Positions 8,872 through 19,951 of a stretch of 64,000 nucleotides of DNA are shown one piece after another. The notes below the pieces were generated by a model, which did not search any database, was not told the DNA's origin, and saw nothing but the letters and a program-made list of their open reading frames with translations. The stretch covers positions 1,550,001 through 1,614,000 of the forward strand of contig CP003083.1 of the NCBI GenBank assembly GCA_000306725.1, in the 5' to 3' direction. This DNA is from Methanolobus psychrophilus R15. Lineage in GTDB: Archaea; Halobacteriota; Methanosarcinia; Methanosarcinales; Methanosarcinaceae. The stretch's first letter is position 1. The number at the start of each line of letters is the position of its first letter. The translations under genes were made by a program, and so were the position numbers.

Positions 8872-10605
8872 ATGTTCGGATGGACCGGAAGGACAGTAAT
8901 CATAGACCTTGAGAGTAACTCGGTCACTGAATCGAGGACAACGAAAAAGGATGCAGAACAGTTCATCGGAGGGCGTGGCCTGGGATGCCGGCTCATGGCG
9001 GACCTGGCTGACCCTGGGATAGAACCCCTGAGTCCGGGAAATCCACTTATCTTCAGCACCGGGCCGCTGACAGGAACCTCTGCGCCCATGTCAGGACACT
9101 TCAACATAACAACAAAGTCACCCCTGACAGGGACAATATCTGACTCCAACGCAGGAGGTCATCTCGGGGCGGAGATGAAGTTCGCAGGTGTGGATTCCCT
9201 GATAGTGCTGGGAAAAGCTGCAGAACCGGCCTATATCCGAATAGAGGATGAGGATGTTGAGATACTGCCAGCTGGCCACCTTTGGGGAAAAAGTACCGCT
9301 GAAATAGTATCCATTCTTGAGTTTCAGGGAAAGGTGGCATGTATAGGTAAAGCAGGAGAAAGGCTGGTCGCGCTTGCAAACATAGTGAGTGGTGGCTATC
9401 CCTCCGGGCGCGGCGGGCACGGGGCTGTGGCCGGGTCAAAGAACCTCAAGGCGGTTGTTGTGAAGGGAAGCAACCTTCCGGAGATAGCAGAGCCAAAAGC
9501 CTTTGGAAAAGCAGTGGAGAAGGTCAACAGGCTGCTGATCGCAAATCCACCGGCATCAAAGGGCCTTGCCAATTACGGAACAGCAGTCTTTGCTGACCTG
9601 TTAGGCCACATGGGGATACTGCCTGCGGACAATTTCAGGAAAAAGGGGTCCCATGAAGCGGACAAGATCTCGGGCGAGTTCATCATGGACAATTACCGAA
9701 CCGAAAAAGAGCCATGTTATGCCTGCCCTGTCGGGTGCAGGAGGGATTTTGATAATGGCTCTCCCGTGCCGGACTATGATTCACTCTGGACATTTGGGCC
9801 GAATATAGGCAATACTGATCTGGATACTATCACTTTGCTCAACAGAATGTGTGTCGACTATGGCATGGATCCCATTTCATGTGGATCTGCCGTTGCGGCA
9901 TACATGGAGCTGCACTCCGTCAGGCTTGGAAAAGAAGAACTTGTTGCACTGGTCAGGGATATTGGGGAAGGGAGAAGCGAACTTTCTGCAGGTTCATACT
10001 TATATATGTGCTCAAAAGGAACGCGGCAGAACAGTATGAGCGTCAAGGGGCTTGACCTCCCGGGATATGATCCCCGGGAAATGGCAGGGATGGCACTTGC
10101 CTATGCGACATCCAACAGGGGAGGATGTCATCTGAGTGCATTCATGGCGGCACCGGAGATAATGGGAAAACCGGTGGCTCTCAACAGGCTTAAGTTTGAC
10201 GGCAAGGCAGCTCTTGTCCAGTATTTCCAGAACCTTGCGGCAGTGATCGACTCGCTTGTTATCTGCCCTTATGCAGCTTTTGCGATGGGAGAGGTGGAAC
10301 TTGCTTCCCTCCTCAGCACTGCAACCGGAAAATCCTATACTGCCGAGGAACTGCTGCGTGCGGGAGAGCGCATATACAATCTGGAGAGAATGTACAATAT
10401 CAAGACCGGATTTTCAAGAAAAGATGATACATTGCCTGAAAGATTCTTCGGGGAAGATGGCATTGACAGGGAGCTGTTCGGAAATACCCTGACCGATTAT
10501 TATCATTTCAGAGGCTGGGATGAGACAGGAGTGCCTTCAAAGGAAAAATTACAGGAACTGGGCATTTGGGAAGAAAAAGCAGGGAAGGATTCCGGGGGAA
10601 GATAG
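8872..10605 (+). CDS. aor: Aldehyde:ferredoxin oxidoreductase, tungsten-dependent
   Basis: About 577 residues, close to the AOR family length near 600. The N-terminal domain MFGWTGRTVIIDL with GGRGLGCRL binds the tungstopterin. CYACPVGCRR (about residue 285) supplies three cysteines of the 4Fe-4S cluster, and CPYAAF further on the fourth. The start could be 8866 or 8872; the AAGGG site fits the second ATG better. The enzyme oxidises aldehydes to acids with ferredoxin as electron acceptor, in the cytoplasm. moaC elsewhere in this window (40008) serves the same cofactor pathway. The aldehyde substrate cannot be told from sequence. Confidence 0.9.
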   Translation: MFGWTGRTVIIDLESNSVTESRTTKKDAEQFIGGRGLGCRLMADLADPGIEPLSPGNPLIFSTGPLTGTSAPMSGHFNITTKSPLTGTISDSNAGGHLGAEMKFAGVDSLIVLGKAAEPAYIRIEDEDVEILPAGHLWGKSTAEIVSILEFQGKVACIGKAGERLVALANIVSGGYPSGRGGHGAVAGSKNLKAVVVKGSNLPEIAEPKAFGKAVEKVNRLLIANPPASKGLANYGTAVFADLLGHMGILPADNFRKKGSHEADKISGEFIMDNYRTEKEPCYACPVGCRRDFDNGSPVPDYDSLWTFGPNIGNTDLDTITLLNRMCVDYGMDPISCGSAVAAYMELHSVRLGKEELVALVRDIGEGRSELSAGSYLYMCSKGTRQNSMSVKGLDLPGYDPREMAGMALAYATSNRGGCHLSAFMAAPEIMGKPVALNRLKFDGKAALVQYFQNLAAVIDSLVICPYAAFAMGEVELASLLSTATGKSYTAEELLRAGERIYNLERMYNIKTGFSRKDDTLPERFFGEDGIDRELFGNTLTDYYHFRGWDETGVPSKEKLQELGIWEEKAGKDSGGR

Positions 10606-10654
10606 TTACCAAAGTCCTGTATGCAAAGAGTCCGGACTGCATTGAACAAATTGA

Positions 10655-10666
10655 TTTATATACTTA
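10655..10666 (+). promoter_or_regulatory. TATA box of the aIF5A gene
   Basis: TTTATATACTTA matches the archaeal TATA consensus and would start transcription near 10690, leaving a leader of roughly 110 nt before aIF5A, whose own ribosome-binding site is GGAGGATC. Confidence 0.55.
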
Positions 10667-10798
10667 AATGCGTTAGTAATGCCTGCTATAAAGTATTTCC
10701 GGTTCTTGTGGGATATATAGGTTAAATTGATATATGGAACAGGGAATTACACCCCACGAATTACGATCATAATCTAACTTTCCAATGGAGGATCATAA

Positions 10799-11182
10799 AT
10801 GAAAGTACAAGTTGAAGTTAAGGAACTCAAAGAAGGGAAATATGTCATAGTCGATGATGAACCCTGCGTTATCAAGAGCATATCCAAGTCGAAACCAGGA
10901 AAACACGGTTCAGCGAAAGCCAGGATCGATGTTATCGGACTCTTCGACAACCAGAAGAGATCATTTGTGGGACCTGTCTCTGACAAGGCATACGTTCCCA
11001 TAGTAGAGAGGAAGACAGCACAGGTGCTTTCCGTTGGCGGGGACATCGTCCAGCTGATGGATATGGGAGACTTTTCAACTTTCGAGCTGACCATACCTGA
11101 GGAGCACAAGGACAGGGTAAAGGAAGGGGAAGAGATCACCTACCTCACAGCCATGGGCAAGATGAGGATCGACCTCAGATAA
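10799..11182 (+). CDS. eif5A: Translation factor aIF5A
   Basis: A 127-residue translation elongation/initiation factor. The hypusine loop SKPGKHGSAKAR (about residues 33-44) contains the lysine modified by deoxyhypusine synthase. An N-terminal SH3-like barrel and C-terminal OB fold are implied by length and pattern. GGAGGATCATAA precedes the ATG. It helps ribosomes form difficult peptide bonds. The next gene, agmatinase, is 24 nt downstream on the same strand. Agmatinase makes putrescine, the precursor of the spermidine used for hypusine, so the pairing is functionally sensible. Confidence 0.95.
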   Translation: MKVQVEVKELKEGKYVIVDDEPCVIKSISKSKPGKHGSAKARIDVIGLFDNQKRSFVGPVSDKAYVPIVERKTAQVLSVGGDIVQLMDMGDFSTFELTIPEEHKDRVKEGEEITYLTAMGKMRIDLR

Positions 11183-11206
11183 AGGTCACTTTAATCTTAC
11201 TCTGAT

Positions 11207-12076
11207 ATGTTCCATAAACCTGAGATGATGGATGCCCTGTCAGACTATGGCTCTGCCAGGTATGTTATATTCGGTGTGCCTTTTGACGGGACATCATCGT
11301 ACAGGTCAGGAAGCCGATGGGCGCCGGACGCCATGAGACAGGCATCTGCAAATTTTGAAACGTATAACGCTTACTTTGACGTGGATTACGAGGATCTGCA
11401 GATACATGATGCAGGCAACCTCGAACACTACACAACAGTAGAGCAGACGCTTGAAGAGCTTGCTCTTGCAGTCGAGCCCATCGTTGCAGACGGAAAGATC
11501 CCTATTATGCTTGGAGGAGAGCATTCGCTTACTCTTCCCTGCGTGAAAGCCTGTGCAAAACAGGCAGGTGATGACTTTGGCGTTGTGGTACTGGATGCCC
11601 ACTTTGACCTCCGTCCGGAGTACGGCGGTGTCAAATACAATCATGCATGCGTATCAAGACACATCTTGGATGAGATCACCGATAACTACGTGACAATCGG
11701 GGTACGCAGCGGGCCAAAGGAAGAATGGGTGTTTGCAAAAGATAATGATATCAGGTACTATACTCCTGACGATGTACGCGAGAAAGGTATCAGGAAGGTA
11801 CTTGCAGAGGTTACCGACTACCTGGGCTGCTCGCAGATATACCTCTCCCTGGATATGGATGCCCTCGACCCTGCATACGCGCCTGGCCTCGGTACACCTG
11901 AACCCTTTGGTCTTAGCGACATTGAGGTCCGTGAAGTGATACACAGGCTTGCACCTATGAGCGTGGGCTTTGATATCATGGAAATAGCGCCGGAATATGA
12001 CAACGGGCAAAGCGCGCTGCTTGGCACGAAACTGCTGAGGGAATTCATCGCGGCACATGCTGCAAGTGAGAGATAG
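11207..12076 (+). CDS. speB: Agmatinase
   Basis: A 289-residue ureohydrolase that splits agmatine into putrescine and urea. The binuclear manganese ligands are visible: GGEHSLT, DAHFDLRPEY and SLDMDALDPAYAPG. GTPEPFGLS follows, as in the family. It is co-directional with aIF5A and likely in the same transcript. Substrate choice (agmatine rather than arginine or guanidinobutyrate) is inferred from context and archaeal homologues. Confidence 0.9.
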   Translation: MFHKPEMMDALSDYGSARYVIFGVPFDGTSSYRSGSRWAPDAMRQASANFETYNAYFDVDYEDLQIHDAGNLEHYTTVEQTLEELALAVEPIVADGKIPIMLGGEHSLTLPCVKACAKQAGDDFGVVVLDAHFDLRPEYGGVKYNHACVSRHILDEITDNYVTIGVRSGPKEEWVFAKDNDIRYYTPDDVREKGIRKVLAEVTDYLGCSQIYLSLDMDALDPAYAPGLGTPEPFGLSDIEVREVIHRLAPMSVGFDIMEIAPEYDNGQSALLGTKLLREFIAAHAASER

Positions 12077-12198
12077 GACAGGATCATTGCTTTTCAGGAT
12101 CATGGGTCACCTGGCCCAAAGTATCCTTTTTTGAGAGAAACTTGGATCGGAGACAGAGTTAATTATTTACGCACTCCAGACAATGGATAATTGAGATC

Positions 12199-13365
<1,167 letters not shown>

Positions 13366-13400
13366 GTCAATTTGAGATATGCAGGGTAAACCACAAGAAC

Positions 13401-13443
13401 ATCAAATTAGAGCTTTGATTTAAAGGCCTGCTCTTTTTCCATC
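13401..13443 (+). repeat. Dispersed TCAAATTAGA repeat, copy 1
   Basis: A 43-bp segment beginning ATCAAATTAGA that matches 17785-17827 with about eight mismatches. It lies 3' of the pcm remnant and 5' of the oxoprolinase gene. It ends in a pyrimidine/T-rich run, so it may also act as a terminator. Confidence 0.5.
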
Positions 13444-13575
13444 CATAATGAATGCACTTTCTGGATCTTATTATCCTCCTTACAACCACTTCTAAATAGA
13501 ACCTTGTTTTAAATAGGAAATTGTTTCCGGACACATTCATATTTATTCCTTAATCAGGTATTCCGGGGGAATAGC

Positions 13576-16500
13576 ATGCTAACAGGCAAGGTTTCAGACA
13601 AAAACAGTTCATGGGAATTCTGGATTGATCGTGGCGGAACTTTTACTGACATTGTTGCAAAGTCGCCGGAAGGAAAACTACTTACCCGGAAACTGCTCTC
13701 CGAAAATCCGGAACACTATGAGGATGCAGCCATACAGGGAATTCGCGAGATACTGGGGCTTGGGCCTGAGGATAACTTATCAGGAGAGAATATCTCGTCC
13801 GTAAAAATGGGCACGACCGTGGGGACCAATGCCCTTCTGGAACGTAAAGGTGAACCCACGGCCCTTGTCACGACAGAGGGATTCAGGGACGCATTGCGTA
13901 TAGCCTACCAGAACCGCCCTGATATCTTTGCACTGGAGATCAAGCGACAGGAATTGCTCTACAACAACGTCGTGGAAGTTAAGGGACGCTACACTGCCCG
14001 GGGAGAGGAACTGGCGCCCCTTGATATCCGTAAATCGCGGGAAGAGCTTGAAAAGTTATATGCCAGTGGTATCAGGTCTCTTGCCATCGTACTGATGCAT
14101 GCCTACCGTTACCCTGACCACGAATTACAGCTCAGGCAGGTCGCAGAGGAAATAGGGTTCCCTCATATATCGCTTTCCCATGAGGTCAGTCCCCTGATGA
14201 AATTCGTGAGCAGCGGGGAAACAACAGTTGTAGACGCCTACCTGTCCCCTGTTTTGAGAAGATATATTGACAGGATGGCCGCAACGCTGGAAGATGCAGG
14301 CAACAAGACGCACCTGATGTTCATGCAGTCCGGGGGCGGCCTTACGGATGCCTGGCATTTCAGGGGCAGGGACTGTATCCTTTCCGGCCCTGCAGGCGGT
14401 ATTGTCGGGGCTGTCCGTACATCGGAAATGGCAGGCTTCAGGAATATCATCACTTTCGATATGGGAGGGACATCCACGGATGTTGCACACTACAGCGGCG
14501 AATACGAAAGGAGCTTTGAAACAGAAGTTGCAGGAGTGCACCTGCGCTCCCCCATGCTCCATATCCATACTGTTGCAGCAGGAGGCGGGTCCATACTACA
14601 CTTCGATTCCGGCAGGTTCCGCGTGGGTCCTGACTCTGCAGGTTCGGATCCCGGACCCGCATGTTACCGAAAAGGTGGGCCGCTGACTGTCACAGACTGC
14701 AACCTCATGCTTGGCAGGATACAGCCGGAGCACTTCCCCCGCGTTTTCGGCCCGGGAGCCAACCTGCCACTTGACAAAGGAATTGTCATCCGGAAGTTCA
14801 GGGAACTTGCCGCTGAGGTAGCTGCCTTCACAGGCGAGGATTATCCTGCAGAAAAAGTCGCAGAGGGCTTCCTGAAAATTGCTGTTGAGAACATGGCGAA
14901 TGCCATCAAGAAAATCTCGATCCAGCGTGGTTACGACATCAAGGATTACACCCTGTGCTGCTTTGGGGGAGCGGGAGCCCAGCATGCGTGCAGGGTGGCC
15001 GATTCACTGGGACTGAGAAATGTCTTCATCCATCCCCTTGCAGGAGTGCTCTCTGCATACGGCATGGGACTTGCAGACCAGAGAATTCTCAAAGAGCATG
15101 CTGTCGAGCAGGTATTGAATGAAGAACTGCTCTTGAGCTTGAGTACTGAGTTTTCGAGGATGGAGGCAGAAGGGAAGGAAGAGATGCTAAGACAAGGAGC
15201 AATAGAGGAGAAAATTACAGTACAGCACAAAGTGCATGTGAAGTACACAGGAACAAATACACCCCTGATAGTCGATTCTGCGGATTGGGATAGCATTCGG
15301 ACCGCGTTTGGCCAGGAACACAAAAAACGTTTTGGATTCCTTATGGAAGACAAGGATATGGTTGTGGAAGCAATCTCGGTCGAGATCATAAGTCGCGGGG
15401 AAAAGATGCAGGAAAATGAGATGTCTTTCTTTGAGAATGACCAGGATGAGTCAGCATCCCCTATTCTTATGTATACATATGATCAGTCCCATGAAACCCC
15501 TGTCATAAGACGCGAGAATCTTAAACCGGAAACAGAGATCTTTGGCCCTGCCATCATAGCGGAAGAGAACACAACAGTTGTCATCGAGCCCGGCTGGAAG
15601 GCAAGACTTACACCCACTAACTGCCTGGTACTTACAAAAGTTCAGCAGTTCCCCGGGATGCAGGACATCGGCACCAAAGCAGACCCTGTGATGCTTGAGA
15701 TATTCAATAATCGTTTCATGTCCATTGCAGAGCAGATGGGCTACACCCTTCAGAATACCGCCTACTCGGTCAACATCAAGGAAAGGCTGGACTTCTCTTG
15801 TGCAGTATTTGACGGGAAGGGGAACCTTGTGGCCAATGCGCCCCATATCCCCGTGCACCTGGGCTCCATGGGAGAGAGCGTCAAATCGGTGATGGAACAA
15901 TTTAAGGATATGCAGACGGGCGATGTATTCATGGTCAACTCCCCCTACAGGGGTGGAACGCATCTGCCGGACATTACGGTTATAACCCCGGTCTTTATCG
16001 GGAGCAGGATAGCATTTTATGTAGCTTCAAGAGGGCATCATGCTGATATTGGAGGGATAAGTCCTGCTTCCATGCCACCCTGCAGCAGGCATATCGAGGA
16101 GGAGGGTGCCATGACCGGCGGAACCCGGATCATTGAAAAAGGGCGATTTATGGAGGAGGATGTGAAGCAATGGCTGCTGCGCGGGCGGTATCCTGCGCGC
16201 AGCCCCCATCAGAACATTGCAGACCTGCATGCACAGGTGGCTGCTAACGAGAAGGGCGTGGCGGAGCTGAGAAAGCTGGTGGAACACTTTTCCCTTGAAA
16301 CTGTGGAAGCATACATGGTCCATGTACAGGACAATGCCGAGGAAGCCGTGAGGAGAGTTATCACATCCCTCACAGATGGGGAATCGGTGCAGGTCTTTGA
16401 CGACGGCAGTGAGATCAAGGTGAAGGTGAGCATCGACCGGGAAAGGAGGATGGCACACGTTGACTTTACCGGAACCTCGCCCCAGCATCCGGGAAACCTC

Positions 16501-17223
16501 AATGCACCTGTAGCTGTGTGCAGGGCTGCTGTGCTCTATGTGTTCAGGACACTTGTGCAGGAAGACATACCTCTGAACGAAGGTTGTCTCAGACCGCTGG
16601 AAATTACGATACCTGAAGGTTGTATGCTCAATCCATCATATCCTGCGGCAGTGGTTGCCGGGAATGTGGAAACTTCCCAGGCGATAGTCGATGCGCTCTT
16701 CCTGGCATTGGGTGTGATGGCAGGCTCCCAAGGCACTATGAACAATTTTACCTTCGGGAATGCAGAGTTCCAGTACTACGAGACCATCTGCGGCGGTTCG
16801 GGTGCAGGAAATGGTTTTGACGGGACCGATGCAGTGCATACCCATATGACAAACTCCAGGATCACCGACCCAGAGGTACTGGAGTGGCGCTTTCCGGTGC
16901 TCATGGAGGAATTCTCTATAAGGCCGGGAAGCGGCGGGAGAGGTGAATACGCCGGAGGATGCGGCGCCACCAGAAAAATACGGTTTTTGGAGCCTATGAA
17001 AGCCGCCATACTTTCAGGCCACAGGAGGGTACCACCTTCCGGTCTTAATGGTGGAGAGGATGGAAAAGTCGGGCGTAACTATATCGTTAAAAAGGATGGA
17101 GTACTTCTTGAACTTGGGGAAAAGGCGGAATGTACGGTAAATGCAGGAGATGTATTTGTTATTGAGACTCCGGGAGGGGGAGGATCTGGAAAGATCAGAA
17201 ATGATCCGGAAAGAAAACCATAA
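13576..17223 (+). CDS. Hydantoinase/5-oxoprolinase, fused HyuA-HyuB
   Basis: A 1215-residue fusion. The N-terminal half (to about residue 690) is the HyuA ATPase-like subunit with [14 protein letters not shown] and [11 protein letters not shown]. The C-terminal half is HyuB, with [31 protein letters not shown] and GHHADIGG, ending in the glycine-rich [13 protein letters not shown] region. The enzyme opens 5-membered imide or lactam rings (hydantoins, 5-oxoproline) at ATP cost. Full fusions of this size are typical of 5-oxoprolinases; many archaea keep two genes instead. GGGGGAATAGC precedes the ATG. It is flanked by dispersed repeats. Confidence 0.88.
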   Translation: MLTGKVSDKNSSWEFWIDRGGTFTDIVAKSPEGKLLTRKLLSENPEHYEDAAIQGIREILGLGPEDNLSGENISSVKMGTTVGTNALLERKGEPTALVTTEGFRDALRIAYQNRPDIFALEIKRQELLYNNVVEVKGRYTARGEELAPLDIRKSREELEKLYASGIRSLAIVLMHAYRYPDHELQLRQVAEEIGFPHISLSHEVSPLMKFVSSGETTVVDAYLSPVLRRYIDRMAATLEDAGNKTHLMFMQSGGGLTDAWHFRGRDCILSGPAGGIVGAVRTSEMAGFRNIITFDMGGTSTDVAHYSGEYERSFETEVAGVHLRSPMLHIHTVAAGGGSILHFDSGRFRVGPDSAGSDPGPACYRKGGPLTVTDCNLMLGRIQPEHFPRVFGPGANLPLDKGIVIRKFRELAAEVAAFTGEDYPAEKVAEGFLKIAVENMANAIKKISIQRGYDIKDYTLCCFGGAGAQHACRVADSLGLRNVFIHPLAGVLSAYGMGLADQRILKEHAVEQVLNEELLLSLSTEFSRMEAEGKEEMLRQGAIEEKITVQHKVHVKYTGTNTPLIVDSADWDSIRTAFGQEHKKRFGFLMEDKDMVVEAISVEIISRGEKMQENEMSFFENDQDESASPILMYTYDQSHETPVIRRENLKPETEIFGPAIIAEENTTVVIEPGWKARLTPTNCLVLTKVQQFPGMQDIGTKADPVMLEIFNNRFMSIAEQMGYTLQNTAYSVNIKERLDFSCAVFDGKGNLVANAPHIPVHLGSMGESVKSVMEQFKDMQTGDVFMVNSPYRGGTHLPDITVITPVFIGSRIAFYVASRGHHADIGGISPASMPPCSRHIEEEGAMTGGTRIIEKGRFMEEDVKQWLLRGRYPARSPHQNIADLHAQVAANEKGVAELRKLVEHFSLETVEAYMVHVQDNAEEAVRRVITSLTDGESVQVFDDGSEIKVKVSIDRERRMAHVDFTGTSPQHPGNLNAPVAVCRAAVLYVFRTLVQEDIPLNEGCLRPLEITIPEGCMLNPSYPAAVVAGNVETSQAIVDALFLALGVMAGSQGTMNNFTFGNAEFQYYETICGGSGAGNGFDGTDAVHTHMTNSRITDPEVLEWRFPVLMEEFSIRPGSGGRGEYAGGCGATRKIRFLEPMKAAILSGHRRVPPSGLNGGEDGKVGRNYIVKKDGVLLELGEKAECTVNAGDVFVIETPGGGGSGKIRNDPERKP

Positions 17224-17307
17224 AAGAGATTTGAAAGAAAATCTTAAGTAATGCTGTTTGTTAATCTACTATGTGAATCGTGAACAAAGCAAAATTATGC
17301 TAATCAT

Positions 17308-17766
17308 ATGAACTCTGATACAAATTTGAAAGAAGTCAGCATCAAGGGCGTCTTCATGATAAATATCCTGGGCAGCTCGGTCCCTTCGGTCATGCTGGAG
17401 GATAAAGAAGGCCACCTTATGCCGATACATATAGGTAACTCCGAGGCAATTTCCATTAACTCGGCACTCCGGAAGGAAACGATGCCAAGACCCATGACCC
17501 ATGATCTCATGATCGCCATGCTGGAGAGACTGGACTCAAGGATTCAGAGCGTGCTTATCGATGAGAAGATCGATAATATCTACTATGCGCGGCTCAAGAT
17601 CATCAGGGACGGGGCAGATATGGAGTTCGATGCCCGGCCAAGCGACTGCATCGCGATGGCCCTCAGGCACAATGCGCCGATATTTATCAATGAAGAGCTC
17701 TTCATGAGCGATTCCATCAATAAGGAAAGTTTCCTGGATTCCGGAGCTGGCACTGGTATCGATTAA
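17308..17766 (+). CDS. Bifunctional nuclease family protein (DUF151)
   Basis: A 152-residue protein of the BFN/DUF151 family. It shows GSSVPSVMLEDKEGHLMPIHIGNSEA and the RPSDCIAMALRHNAPIF block that marks the family (residues about 110-127). The family is associated with RNase/DNase activity in plants and with unknown roles in prokaryotes. It stands alone, 84 bp after the oxoprolinase gene. Confidence 0.82.
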   Translation: MNSDTNLKEVSIKGVFMINILGSSVPSVMLEDKEGHLMPIHIGNSEAISINSALRKETMPRPMTHDLMIAMLERLDSRIQSVLIDEKIDNIYYARLKIIRDGADMEFDARPSDCIAMALRHNAPIFINEELFMSDSINKESFLDSGAGTGID

Positions 17767-18091
17767 ACCTGTATTTACGAGGTTATCAAATTAGAATTTT
17801 GGTTTAAAAGCCTATTCTTTTTTCATTAAGGTCGGTGCCTTTTCCAGGTTCTTTTTCAAGACACGGATTTACAGGATAAACACAGATTCAAGGCAATGCC
17901 TCTATCATTAAAATGTAACAAAGTTTTAATCGGTGTTAATCTGTGTCTTACATATAATCACTAAAATATTTCATCCGACTGCACGCCGTCAAATTAGAAC
18001 ATGGGTTTCAGGAGCTAATTTGATATCCTTTTTACAAAGACATGTATTTGTGATAATGATAAATACTATGGATTGTAGAAATATTCATATC
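17767..18091. repeat. Repeat-rich intergenic region
   Basis: 325 bp without a convincing gene. It holds the second TCAAATTAGA repeat (17785-17827), a pair of 16-bp inverted arms matching at 14 positions (17858-17873 and 17934-17949, core AAGACACRGATTWACA), and a perfect 9-bp inverted pair TCAAATTAG/CTAATTTGA (17989-17997 and 18015-18023). These look like remains of small non-coding mobile or hairpin elements. Confidence 0.5.
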
Positions 18092-18796
18092 ATGCCACCT
18101 CTTTTTTACAGCCCTTTCAAAGTTGCTTTCACAATCATCCTTACGCTGTTTCTTGCCATAGCCGTATCCATACTCTTTTTCGGGCTTGCAAGTACTGCTT
18201 TTGCCAGGATAGGCTTCTCCTGGAGGGACGCCTTCATCCTGCTCTTCTTTTCCCTTATCGGAAGCAATATCAATATCCCACTGCGGACCTTCGAGTCTGA
18301 GGCATCCATTGAGAAACAGCGCCATGCAAGGATGTTTGGCATCTCCTACAGGGTGCCCTTCAGAGATACATTCAGGACAAAGACGACGCTTGCCGTGAAC
18401 GTGGGAGGCGCGCTAATCCCCGCCGTGGTATCCATTTACCTGTTGAGCCTGTTCCCCGAAGCGCTCGTCTACTGCATCTATGCCACTATCATAGTGGCCG
18501 CCGTAACAAAGCTGGTCGCGCGTCCCGTCAGGGGCGTAGGGATCGTCTCCCCCGCGCTGGTACCTCCCATTGCGGCCGCACTTGCCTCCACCCTTGTAGT
18601 CTACGTGACCCAGCTAAACCACGACCTGCTTTTCATAACAGCCTATATCAGCGGCACCATGGGCACCCTCATCGGCGCCGACCTGCTGAACCTCAAGGCA
18701 ATAACCAAGATCGGGACGCCGGTGGCGAGTATCGGCGGGGCGGGCACATTCGACGGGGTGTTCCTTGCGGGAGTTATTGCGGTGCTGCTGGTTTGA
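18092..18796 (+). CDS. DUF1614 family membrane protein
   Basis: 234 residues from the ATG at 18092 (MPPLFYSPFKVAFT). Longer readings to 17933 run through repeat DNA and are rejected. The chain is mostly hydrophobic, with about six predicted membrane segments. It contains the DUF1614-type segments LIGSNINIPL and GTMGTLIGADLLNL, and a glycine-rich end (ASIGGAGTFDGVFLAG). Function unknown; a transporter-like or peptidase-like role is possible from the fold. No ribosome-binding site is evident. Confidence 0.8.
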   Translation: MPPLFYSPFKVAFTIILTLFLAIAVSILFFGLASTAFARIGFSWRDAFILLFFSLIGSNINIPLRTFESEASIEKQRHARMFGISYRVPFRDTFRTKTTLAVNVGGALIPAVVSIYLLSLFPEALVYCIYATIIVAAVTKLVARPVRGVGIVSPALVPPIAAALASTLVVYVTQLNHDLLFITAYISGTMGTLIGADLLNLKAITKIGTPVASIGGAGTFDGVFLAGVIAVLLV

Positions 18797-18904
18797 AAGT
18801 TATGTGTTTGAAGGTTAAATCAGACCATTTGCGTGTTTCTGTTCCCTCTTCTCCTATAGGGCAAATTACAAAACATTCTTTTTCGCCCATGATAACAACT
18901 TCAT

Positions 18905-19210
18905 CTAAAAATCATCCAGAGTTGACTGTGCGGAAATGCCAGCCCAGTTTTTTAATATCATGTTTATTGATTCCATGGTCTTAAAATGAATCTTGAACTT
19001 TTCAGTTGCAACATATTTTGCGTCTTTTTTTGTTAAGTAGTCTTTAAGCTTGTCCTTGACTAATTGATCCATTTCCAGTTGTACTTTATTATTAAGAGTC
19101 CTAATAAGACCAGAATCCACTTTAGAATAGAGCCGTTCCATTCCTTCTTCTACCATTTCAGCGGCAGTTTTTCCTTCACAAGTCGGACTAAATATCTGCA
19201 TAATAATTTC
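18905..19210 (-). pseudogene. 3' part of an unknown gene split by an IS1-family element
   Basis: An open frame of about 100 codons (from MQIFSPTCEGKTAAEM; charged, helical, no known domain) begins right at the left end of the IS. If the IS and one copy of the 8-bp target duplication are removed, the frame continues without a stop into minus-strand codons right of the IS (reading PEMHDKTQELRRALVEI then MQIFSP). So it is the 3' half of the gene whose 5' half lies at 21363-21683. It may still be expressed as a fragment from its internal ATG. Confidence 0.7.
19203..19210 (+). repeat. Target-site duplication (left)
   Basis: ATAATTTC directly precedes the left IS1 end and is found again at 21363-21370 directly after the right end of the second IS1 segment. 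This marks the outer boundaries of one original IS1 insertion. Length 8 bp is normal for IS1-family elements. Confidence 0.75.
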
Positions 19211-19951
19211 GGCATTGGTAAGTATATATAGTTATATATTATGATAGCCTACACATAAAGCGTGAATTGTCCCAAGTGCAATAGCTTTAATAACAAAAAG
19301 AACGGTAAAATCAATGGACTCCAACGCTATCAATGCCATGAATGTAGATACAATTATACAGTAGAACTTAAGTCTACTGCCTCTCCTCCCTCCGTTAAAA
19401 GACAAGCTTTACAGCTATACCTTGAAGGATTGGGATTTCGTTCAATAGGACGTTTTTTAGGAGTAAGTCATGTTTCGGTTCAAAATTGGATAAAGACATT
19501 CGGACAGGAATTAGAGGATCTAAAAAGCGAAAACGAGATAGAGATCGTTGAATTAGACGAAATGCATACTTATATTGGAAACAAAAAAAATATTGTTGGA
19601 TCTGGATTGCTGTTGATAGAGCTGGGAAAAAATTCATCAACTGCTCTTTTGGTAGCAGGGGAACCAAAACAGGACAAAAGCTCTGGGAGAAACTAGAGAA
19701 GAAAGAGATAGGGAAAGTGATGACCGATAACTGGAAAGCATATGCAGAGTTTCTTCCAGATGAGGTTCATACACGATCAAAAGCAGAAACCTATACAGTG
19801 GAAGGATATAACAGCATATTCAGGCACTTTCTGGCAAGATTACGAAGAAAAACAAAATGTTATACTAAGAGTCTTGAAATGCTAAAATACTCTGTTCTTC
19901 TTTTGATGAAGTATAGAAATAATGAACTAACTATACTTAATTAACAATGCC
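19211..19951 (+). mobile_element. IS1-family insertion sequence, complete
   Basis: 741 bp bounded by related terminal inverted repeats: left GGCATTGGTAAGTATATA and right, read inward, GGCATTGTTAATTAAGTA. It carries a two-frame transposase. The sequence right after 19951 (AAAAGATC) does not match the left target duplication; the matching copy lies after the second IS1 segment at 21362. Confidence 0.8.
19262..19944 (+). CDS. IS1-family transposase (InsA/InsB, -1 frameshift)
   Basis: The first frame (from GTG at 19262) gives a zinc-ribbon CPKCNSFNNKKNG...CHEC and a helix-turn-helix (SIGRFLGVSHVSVQNW). The DDE catalytic domain begins in ELDEMHTYIG. At a run of eight A (19583-19590) the coding sense moves to the -1 frame, giving YCWIWIAVDRAGKKF, MTDNWKAYAEFLP and a basic C-terminus ending at 19944. 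This is the InsA-InsB arrangement of IS1, where ribosomal slippage on an A-run makes the fused transposase. Slippage itself is inferred. Confidence 0.8.

Noticed and set aside
18905-19201. Independent 98-residue gene
   Set aside because: Its frame runs on without a stop across the IS insertion point, and its ATG is exactly at the IS boundary, so it is better read as the end of a split gene.
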